Shown: one piece after another, positions 53,491 through 58,519 of the stretch
How the letters are laid out: each line of letters starts with the position of its first letter
Position numbering within the stretch: position 1 is the first letter of the stretch
Assembly (NCBI GenBank): GCA_910583765.1
Contig: CAJTYS010000026.1
Span: forward strand, 1-58,519
Reading direction: 5' to 3'
Length of the DNA stretch: 58,519 nucleotides
Source of the DNA: an uncultured Eubacteriales bacterium
GTDB lineage: Bacteria; Bacillota; Clostridia; Peptostreptococcales; Anaerovoracaceae
Notes under the pieces: generated by a model
What the model was told of the DNA's origin: nothing
The model's input: only the letters and a program-made list of their open reading frames with translations
Databases searched by the model: none
Made by a program: the position numbers and the translations under genes

Positions 53491-54126
53491 ATGGAATTGA
53501 AATATGATGAAAGAGGCCTGATTCCAGCTATTGTGCAGGATTATTACTCCAAGCAGGTGCTGACAGTGGCCTATATGAACGAGCAGTCCCTAGCCATCAC
53601 CATAGAAGAAGGATACACTTGTTTTTGGAGCCGTTCCAGACAGGAGCTGTGGCGTAAAGGCGAGACAAGCGGCAACCGGCAAAAGGTGGTGACCATTACC
53701 GCGGACTGTGACAAAGACGCTTTAGTGGTGGAAGTCATCAAAGACGGACCGGCGTGCCACACTGGAGCGGAAAGCTGCTTTTTTGAAAGAGTGTTCACAG
53801 CTGAAGATGAAACGCCTTTTTCCTATGAAGGGCTTTACAATATGATCAAAGGCCGCAAGCTGCGGCCAAAGGAAAAAAGTTATACCTCGTACTTGTTCGA
53901 TAAAGGCATGGACAAGATTCTCAAAAAAGTCGGGGAGGAATCCACGGAAGTGGTCATTGCTGGTGCGAAAAACGACAAGGAAGAGACGATCTATGAAATC
54001 GCGGACCTGGCTTACCATGTGATGGTGATGATGGTGGAGCAGGGAATCGAATTAAAAGATGTGACAGCGGAGCTGGCAAAACGACATGTAGTGGACCACA
54101 AGGTAAAGCAAGAACGGATGAAATAA
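53491..54126 (+). CDS. hisIE: Bifunctional phosphoribosyl-AMP cyclohydrolase / phosphoribosyl-ATP pyrophosphatase
   Basis: The 211-residue fusion has an N-terminal HisI domain (CFWSRSRQELW..GETSGN, CxxDxD-like ADCDKDA, and CHTG for zinc) and a C-terminal HisE domain (KVGEESTEVVIAGAKND). Last gene of the operon; terminator hairpin follows after 4 bp. Confidence 0.95.
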   Translation: MELKYDERGLIPAIVQDYYSKQVLTVAYMNEQSLAITIEEGYTCFWSRSRQELWRKGETSGNRQKVVTITADCDKDALVVEVIKDGPACHTGAESCFFERVFTAEDETPFSYEGLYNMIKGRKLRPKEKSYTSYLFDKGMDKILKKVGEESTEVVIAGAKNDKEETIYEIADLAYHVMVMMVEQGIELKDVTAELAKRHVVDHKVKQERMK

Positions 54127-54130
54127 AGAC

Positions 54131-54162
54131 AGCGGGAGAAATCAGTGATTCCTCCCGCTTTT
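54131..54162. terminator. Terminator of the histidine operon
   Basis: AGCGGGAG (54131-54138) pairs with CTCCCGCT (54152-54159), with an inner AATC/GATT pairing and TTTT. It lies between convergent genes and could serve both. Confidence 0.82.
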
Positions 54163-54183
54163 AACTGTGTGCGTTCTGCCTTT

Positions 54184-55107
54184 TTACAACAGGATGCTGG
54201 CATATATGGGAATGGTGATGAGGCTGACCAGAGTGGAGAGACTAACCAAATTAGAGGCGTATTCCCCCTCCACATCGTAAAACTCAGAGAGTATGGCAGT
54301 CTGGGCATGGCAGGGAAGAGACGCAGTCAATATAAATACATGAAGGGGCAGTCCTGAAACGCCTGCCAGAGTAAAGACTCCCCAGATCAGCAGCGGATGA
54401 ATGACGAACTTCCCAATGAGGATGATGACCTGATCCAGCGTGATCCGCGACATTCCCTTTTTCAGGGATGAGGCCAGGTTTGAGCCGATGACCAACAGGG
54501 AAAGGGGAACGCAGATATCGCCCAGATAGGTGAGTGAAGTTTCCAAAATAACCGGAAGGTGCCATTCCAGTTCCACTAGCGCGCAGCCAATCAAAACCCC
54601 GATCAGTCCGGGGCTGAACACTTTTTTTATGGAAAAGGATTTTTCCTGTGTGTCCGAGGCGCTGCACAGCGTGTAAGCTCCCAAGCTCCAGAACATGACG
54701 ATGGTCACCAAGTAAAAGGTAAACAAATAGGGCAGTCCATCGTGCCCGAACACGATCTGGTTGATGGGAAGCCCGATAAACATGCTGTTATTAAAAGTAA
54801 AGGTGGTCTGAAAGACCGCCTTTTTCTTTGGGGGAAGCTTAAAGGCATGAGCCAGAATCTTTCCGATCAAGTACATCATAAACATGCTTGCCGCAATGAT
54901 CAGCAAATTCCAAAAGGAAGTCCGCAGAAGCGCGGGTGTAAAGCGGTTTTCGATGCTGACCACAGCCAGAGCTGGCGCTGCGATCTGTACGACTGTAATG
55001 GAAAAGACTTTATTCGTGTTTTCCGGCCATCTTTTTTTTGCTGTAAAAAAGAATCCAACGCCAAGAATGATAAAAACAACAAGTACGCTGACGACTCCGT
55101 TAAGCAA
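54184..55107 (-). CDS. AEC-family transporter (auxin efflux carrier-like)
   Basis: The 307-residue protein has ten hydrophobic segments and the family blocks NNSMFIGLPI and SLLVIGSNLA. A TTG start at 55107 sits after GAGAGGTGAT; a GTG at 55116 is the alternative. AEC proteins in bacteria move malate, lactate or other organic anions. It follows gutM and the sigma-54 activator on the same strand. Confidence 0.88.
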   Translation of the reverse strand: MLNGVVSVLVVFIILGVGFFFTAKKRWPENTNKVFSITVVQIAAPALAVVSIENRFTPALLRTSFWNLLIIAASMFMMYLIGKILAHAFKLPPKKKAVFQTTFTFNNSMFIGLPINQIVFGHDGLPYLFTFYLVTIVMFWSLGAYTLCSASDTQEKSFSIKKVFSPGLIGVLIGCALVELEWHLPVILETSLTYLGDICVPLSLLVIGSNLASSLKKGMSRITLDQVIILIGKFVIHPLLIWGVFTLAGVSGLPLHVFILTASLPCHAQTAILSEFYDVEGEYASNLVSLSTLVSLITIPIYASILL

Positions 55108-55195
55108 GGGTATCACCTCTCGTTCTGTGTAGTAGTTTCATATGCGGTCTGTGGGGCATCCATGATGCCGCTCGCTGCGGTTCGGGATTGGAACG

Positions 55196-55585
55196 CTATT
55201 TCTTGTTCCGTTGTCTAGCGTCCCGAATCAGGTTGCTTACCGCCTTTTCCATGACAGGCTCAAGCCCCATGGAAGCAGGATCCATGTAAAATACATTTTT
55301 GCCCTTTAGCGCATCCATGGGATAGACCTTAGCGGGCTTAAAGATGATGGCAGCGTGTAAAACCTGGGCTTCCACGATCCGGCCGCTGTTTGTGGCAGCG
55401 GCAAAGACGATCCTGCGAGTCCGCATAAAGCCTGCGTTTTTTCCGCTGTAGAGACGTTCTGCCATAGGACCTAGCTCGTTCATGATCATGTTGATTTTGA
55501 CGGTTTGCATATATGTGAAATATCCGGCAATGCACCACAGGATCCCAATGGCAATGAGTAAATTGGATAATGTCGTGACGCTCAT
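55196..55585 (-). CDS. gutM: GutM-like membrane-anchored regulator
   Basis: The 129-residue protein has one N-terminal membrane segment (8-26) and then GRIVEAQVLHAAIIFKPAK and MDALKGKNVF, similar to the glucitol operon activator GutM. Such proteins accompany glucitol/sorbitol genes, but no PTS gene is seen here; it lies 45 bp downstream of the bEBP gene. Confidence 0.75.
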   Translation of the reverse strand: MSVTTLSNLLIAIGILWCIAGYFTYMQTVKINMIMNELGPMAERLYSGKNAGFMRTRRIVFAAATNSGRIVEAQVLHAAIIFKPAKVYPMDALKGKNVFYMDPASMGLEPVMEKAVSNLIRDARQRNKK

Positions 55586-55630
55586 GGTATGACCTGACCT
55601 TTCTCTGCGAATAACAGTAATAATAAAATA

Positions 55631-57661
55631 TTATAATAAGCGAAATTCGTCAATATTGATATTATATTTTTTGATGCGGCGATAAAGCGTTCGCTTAGGA
55701 ATGCCCAGCCGTTCTGATGTTTTGGAGACATTGCCCCTCTCTGCGGCAAGAGCCTCTACAAGCAGATTGTAGCTGCGGTTTCTAGGTGCGTCTTCAGGAA
55801 GGCTGCTGCTTAAAGTCGGGATCTGTGCCTGGTGGCCGCTTTCTAGAGGAATGCCCGTTGCGTTGAGAATCGCCTGCGGCAGCTCCGCTTTGCTGATGGT
55901 AGAGCCGGAGGCAAGGTTTACGGCCCGCTCAATCACATTCTCCAGTTCCCTGATGTTTCCAGGCCAGTCATAGGTGGATAGTATCGCACGGGCTTCTTCA
56001 TCAATGCCTTCGATATCCTTTCCAAGTATACGGCTGATGGAAGTGATGAAATGGTTGGCCAAAAGAGTGATATCAGATTTTCTCTCCCGCAGAGGAGGCA
56101 CTTCCACAGATAAAACATTGAGGCGGTAGTATAGATCGCTGCGAAAGTTTTTCTTTTGAACGGATTCCAGCAGATCCACATTTGTGGCAGCCATAATGCG
56201 GACATCGATTTCCTTTTTCTGCTTGCCTCCAATACGGACGATTTCTTTTGATTGAAGGACCCGCAGAAGGGAAGCCTGCAGCTCCAGGGGCATATCGCCA
56301 ATTTCATCGAGAAAAATCGTTCCTCCGTTGGCAAGCTCGAACTTTCCGGGATGGCCCTCTTTGTTCGCACCAGTAAAGGCTCCCCGCTCATATCCGAACA
56401 ATTCGCTTTCAATGAGCCCTTTGGGAAGAGAACCACAGTTAATGGCGATAAAAGGGCCGTCTGCACGCTCACTGGCATTGTGAATGGCCTGGGCGATCAG
56501 TTCCTTTCCCGTTCCGCTTTCTCCGAGGATCAGCACATTGGAACAGCTTTTGGCCGCTGCGTTTGCCAGCTCTTTCACAGCGCGGATGGAGGGAGCCTCC
56601 CCTAAGATGGAATCAAAGGTATAAGTCGCGGTAAAACCGCTGAGCCGATTAACCAGTGTATGGATTTTTTTCAGTTCATTGATGACAAGGACAGTGCCAA
56701 TAGGCTGATCCGCGTCGTTTTTTATTAGGGACATGGAAAGGGATAGAGAGATTCTCTCTTTTTTGCATGTCAGCAGAGAAACTTCTCTGTTTTGTATATT
56801 GCGGGTCATCTCAAATGGATTAAAGGTTGAGCTTTTCAGATCAATGATATTGGCGATGTTTTCTTTATCAAGCTGATCCGATGAAAGGTTTAAAATCTGA
56901 CAGGCGCGTTTATTGTACTGAAAGATCATGCCCAGACTGTTAAACATAATGATTCCGGAATCAATCGCTTGGATGGTAGAGGACATCTGGTTATTGACAA
57001 TGGAAACGCGCTCGTAGGCCTGTTTCATTTTCAGCTCTTTTTCAATCCCATCCGCAGAGGCGCTGACCATTGCCAGCGTATGGTTATGAGGAAGATCCAC
57101 TGGGCCCACCACATCAAGACAGCCGATGATTTTACCCACAGTGTTTCGGATAGGAGCCGCGGAACATACATAATCGTGGTGCGGCTCAATGAAATGTTCC
57201 CTAGCCCAGATTTGAATGGGCTCTCCTACAACAAGGCAGGTGCCGATTCCATTGGTGCCAGCATACTGTTCGCTCCGGCAGCAGCCGATGGTAAGACCGC
57301 TTTGCTTGGTCCGAGCCTGAATTCGGTCATCATCTCCTAAAAGATCCAGCACATATCCATCCGCGTCAGTCAGAGCCAGCACAAAATTCGTGCCTTTGAT
57401 AAAGGAATAAAGATGCTGCATGTAGGAATGCGCGACTTGGATCAATTTTTGACTGTGCTCTAGGGTTCTGGCCAAATCGGATCCGGAGAGCTGTTTGTCC
57501 TTGACGTCAAAAGGCGAAACGCAGTGCCCTTTGGAACGCTTCCATGACTCATAAATAAAGCCGCGGATTTCGGGATCTTGTTCTGGCATAGGCAGATCCT
57601 TTGCAACATAATTCTGCCATTTTTCCTTTAAAACCATATTATACTCGTTCGTGAAATTCAT
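55631..57661 (-). CDS. Sigma-54-dependent transcriptional activator (AcoR-like bEBP), second
   Basis: The 676-residue protein has the IYESWKRSKG start, a GAF domain (about 75-205, including AGTNGIGTC), a PAS domain (225-335), AAA+ with GESGTGKE (380-387), GAFTGA (427-432), Walker B FLDEIGD and a C-terminal Fis helix-turn-helix (ERLGIPKRTLYRRI). GAAGGAGG precedes the ATG. It is divergent from the gene at 58467, which has a sigma-54 promoter. It shares the domain order of the first activator but is only moderately similar. Confidence 0.94.
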   Translation of the reverse strand: MNFTNEYNMVLKEKWQNYVAKDLPMPEQDPEIRGFIYESWKRSKGHCVSPFDVKDKQLSGSDLARTLEHSQKLIQVAHSYMQHLYSFIKGTNFVLALTDADGYVLDLLGDDDRIQARTKQSGLTIGCCRSEQYAGTNGIGTCLVVGEPIQIWAREHFIEPHHDYVCSAAPIRNTVGKIIGCLDVVGPVDLPHNHTLAMVSASADGIEKELKMKQAYERVSIVNNQMSSTIQAIDSGIIMFNSLGMIFQYNKRACQILNLSSDQLDKENIANIIDLKSSTFNPFEMTRNIQNREVSLLTCKKERISLSLSMSLIKNDADQPIGTVLVINELKKIHTLVNRLSGFTATYTFDSILGEAPSIRAVKELANAAAKSCSNVLILGESGTGKELIAQAIHNASERADGPFIAINCGSLPKGLIESELFGYERGAFTGANKEGHPGKFELANGGTIFLDEIGDMPLELQASLLRVLQSKEIVRIGGKQKKEIDVRIMAATNVDLLESVQKKNFRSDLYYRLNVLSVEVPPLRERKSDITLLANHFITSISRILGKDIEGIDEEARAILSTYDWPGNIRELENVIERAVNLASGSTISKAELPQAILNATGIPLESGHQAQIPTLSSSLPEDAPRNRSYNLLVEALAAERGNVSKTSERLGIPKRTLYRRIKKYNINIDEFRLL

Positions 57662-57793
57662 CCTGGATACCTCCTTCGCACGCTCAGATTATACCACGCT
57701 ATCATACCCGCTGATTTGTGGCAACTAAAAAATGGCACAAATCGGCCCGAAGTGTCATCGGGGTTTTCGAAATGGCACAAAGTGACACGTTTC
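57657..57793. promoter_or_regulatory. Control region of the second activator, copy A of a duplicated element
   Basis: This region reaches from the start codon of the activator gene (complement at 57659-57661) through its ribosome site to a cluster TGGCACA (57733), TGGCACA (57773) and TGACAC (57783). Aligned without gaps it matches 58055-58187 at about 92 of 130 positions. ATGGCACA..AGTGTCAT (57732-57757) is also an imperfect inverted repeat. Confidence 0.65.
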
Positions 57794-58052
57794 GACCCCA
57801 TTGTTTGTAAAGGGCATTGGTGCCTGCTTCGGCAAGCCGCAAAGGAGTTTCCTTCACGATACCATCGCTTCCGCCAGTAATCATGGGGATCAGAGTGATC
57901 CGTTGTGGCAAAACAACTACAAATGCGCATTATTTTCGCTTGTTTCTAAAACTGAGTTGCAGCTGAGGGAACAGGCATATGACATTTATAAGTCAAGCAA
58001 AAATGATGCCAATTTTGACTTTCGTAAACTTGCGTGACATTTATCAATAGGG

Positions 58053-58189
58053 TTCATCTCGGGTATCTTCTTCATATGTCCAAATGATGCCACTCTATTG
58101 CGCCCGTTGATTTATGACAATTAAAAAATGGCACAGATCGGCTCAAAATGTCATTGTGTGTTTTGGAGTGGCACAGAATGGCACAATTT
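58053..58189. promoter_or_regulatory. Copy B of the duplicated control element; candidate UAS of the last gene
   Basis: It repeats copy A, including the CAT complement (58055-58057), but no activator gene follows. TGGCACA occurs at 58129, 58169 and 58179, with the same 40- and 10-bp spacing as in copy A. It lies 140-200 bp upstream of the sigma-54 promoter at 58328, so it fits as enhancer. The other parts of 57794-58327 show no gene. Confidence 0.6.
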
Positions 58190-58327
58190 GGCCATGCCCT
58201 TCATGAACAGAATTGGAAGAGACTGTGGGAGAAAGAACTGTGAAAAAAATAAAAAATTCAAACAAGTGTTGAAATCTAAGGATTTATACGAAACGGAAAA
58301 AATAATTTAAAAAGAAAAAAGAGAAGA

Positions 58328-58343
58328 TGGCATAGGAGTTGCG
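58328..58343 (+). promoter_or_regulatory. Sigma-54 (-24/-12) promoter for the last gene
   Basis: TGGCATAGGAGTTGCG has GG (58329-58330) and GC (58341-58342) 12 bp apart, as in the promoter at 5989. Transcription would start near 58354, giving a leader of about 110 nt. Confidence 0.85.
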
Positions 58344-58466
58344 TAATTTTGTGAGCGTGACACAGATAAAAAGCTGATGTGACACAGAATATAACATTTT
58401 CGTTCAAGACTTAAAAAAGGCTGAACCCATAGCCTTGTAATTGTAAAAGAAAAGGAGTGAAGAAAC

Positions 58467-58519
58467 ATGCCACATGGAGGATTTCAGGGAATCGATTGGG
58501 AATCCAATATCGATTACGC
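58467..58519 (+). CDS. Start of a sigma-54-controlled gene, cut by the window edge
   Basis: AAAGGAGTG stands eight bases before ATG at 58467, and the frame MPHGGFQGIDWESNIDY stays open to the end. Only 17 residues are visible, so the family cannot be named. The upstream promoter and divergent activator make it the likely target of the second bEBP. Confidence 0.6.
   Translation, partial: MPHGGFQGIDWESNIDY

Noticed and set aside
57702..57911. Minus-strand open frame with ITGGSDGIVKETPLRLAEAGTN (69 codons)
   Set aside because: It lies in the control region of the activator, has no ribosome site, and overlaps the duplicated element; possible relic but no family could be named.

Overview
The window looks like chromosome of an anaerobic Bacillota bacterium of class Clostridia. 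This is inferred from purine-rich AGGAGG-type ribosome sites, an L-box lysine riboswitch, the short HisG plus HisZ pair, the N-acetyl (DapH-type) lysine branch, TRAP and FtsX/ABC transport systems and several sigma-54 regulators. The species cannot be told from sequence alone. No rRNA, tRNA, CRISPR array or intact insertion sequence was seen.

Layout. (1) 1-20.2 kb: two near-identical AAA-ATPase-like/PD-(D/E)XK genes (1-1509, cut by the window edge, and 18376-20163) lie as direct repeats around a catabolic island. The island holds a sigma-54-driven ThDP enzyme gene (1931-3592), its likely sigma-54 activator (3767-5806), and a second sigma-54-driven operon (6057-14092) with SDR, zinc alcohol dehydrogenase, DapA-like aldolase, D-2-hydroxyacid dehydrogenase, amidohydrolase and a complete TRAP transporter. 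Then come a MoxR/DUF58/DUF4129-like operon and an IS256-type transposase remnant. (2) 20.3-25.3 kb, minus strand: response regulator, histidine kinase, ABC ATPase and FtsX-like permease, with a tandem 11-bp operator in front of the ABC pair. (3) 25.6-29.5 kb: two GNAT acetyltransferases, a YbaK deacylase, a 50-residue protein, an M20 amidohydrolase and a DUF4143 fragment. (4) 29.67-36.02 kb: lysine operon promoter, riboswitch, lysA, an aspartokinase-like gene, dapF, dapA, dapB, dapH and a strong terminator. (5) 36.2-42.9 kb: Rpn-family nuclease, J-domain protein and DMT transporter (minus, with an unusual structured leader), DUF1847 protein, ECF sigma factor with a membrane-anchored beta-propeller partner. 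(6) 42.9-47.1 kb, minus: MarR repressor and a heterodimeric ABC exporter, with two perfect operators over the promoter. (7) 47.2-54.2 kb: histidine operon hisZ-G-C-B-H-(anchored protein)-A-F-IE, without hisD. (8) 54.2-58.5 kb: a second sigma-54 activator, GutM-like protein and AEC carrier on the minus strand, then about 800 bp of regulatory DNA with a third sigma-54 promoter reading into a gene cut by the right edge.

How it works together. Three good -24/-12 promoters, two bEBP genes and paired inverted or direct repeats 100-200 bp upstream of those promoters form two sigma-54 circuits. The first appears to switch on uptake (TRAP) and oxidation/cleavage of an unidentified organic or sugar acid. 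The lysine and histidine operons are nearly complete pathways whose missing steps (dapX; hisD and histidinol-phosphatase) must lie elsewhere. The aspartokinase-like protein departs from the family at several normally invariant motifs. The least explained elements are the structured leader of the DMT transporter, the duplicated sigma-54 control region at the right end, the substrate of the sigma-54 island, and the hairpin between Shine-Dalgarno and start codon of the DUF1847 gene.
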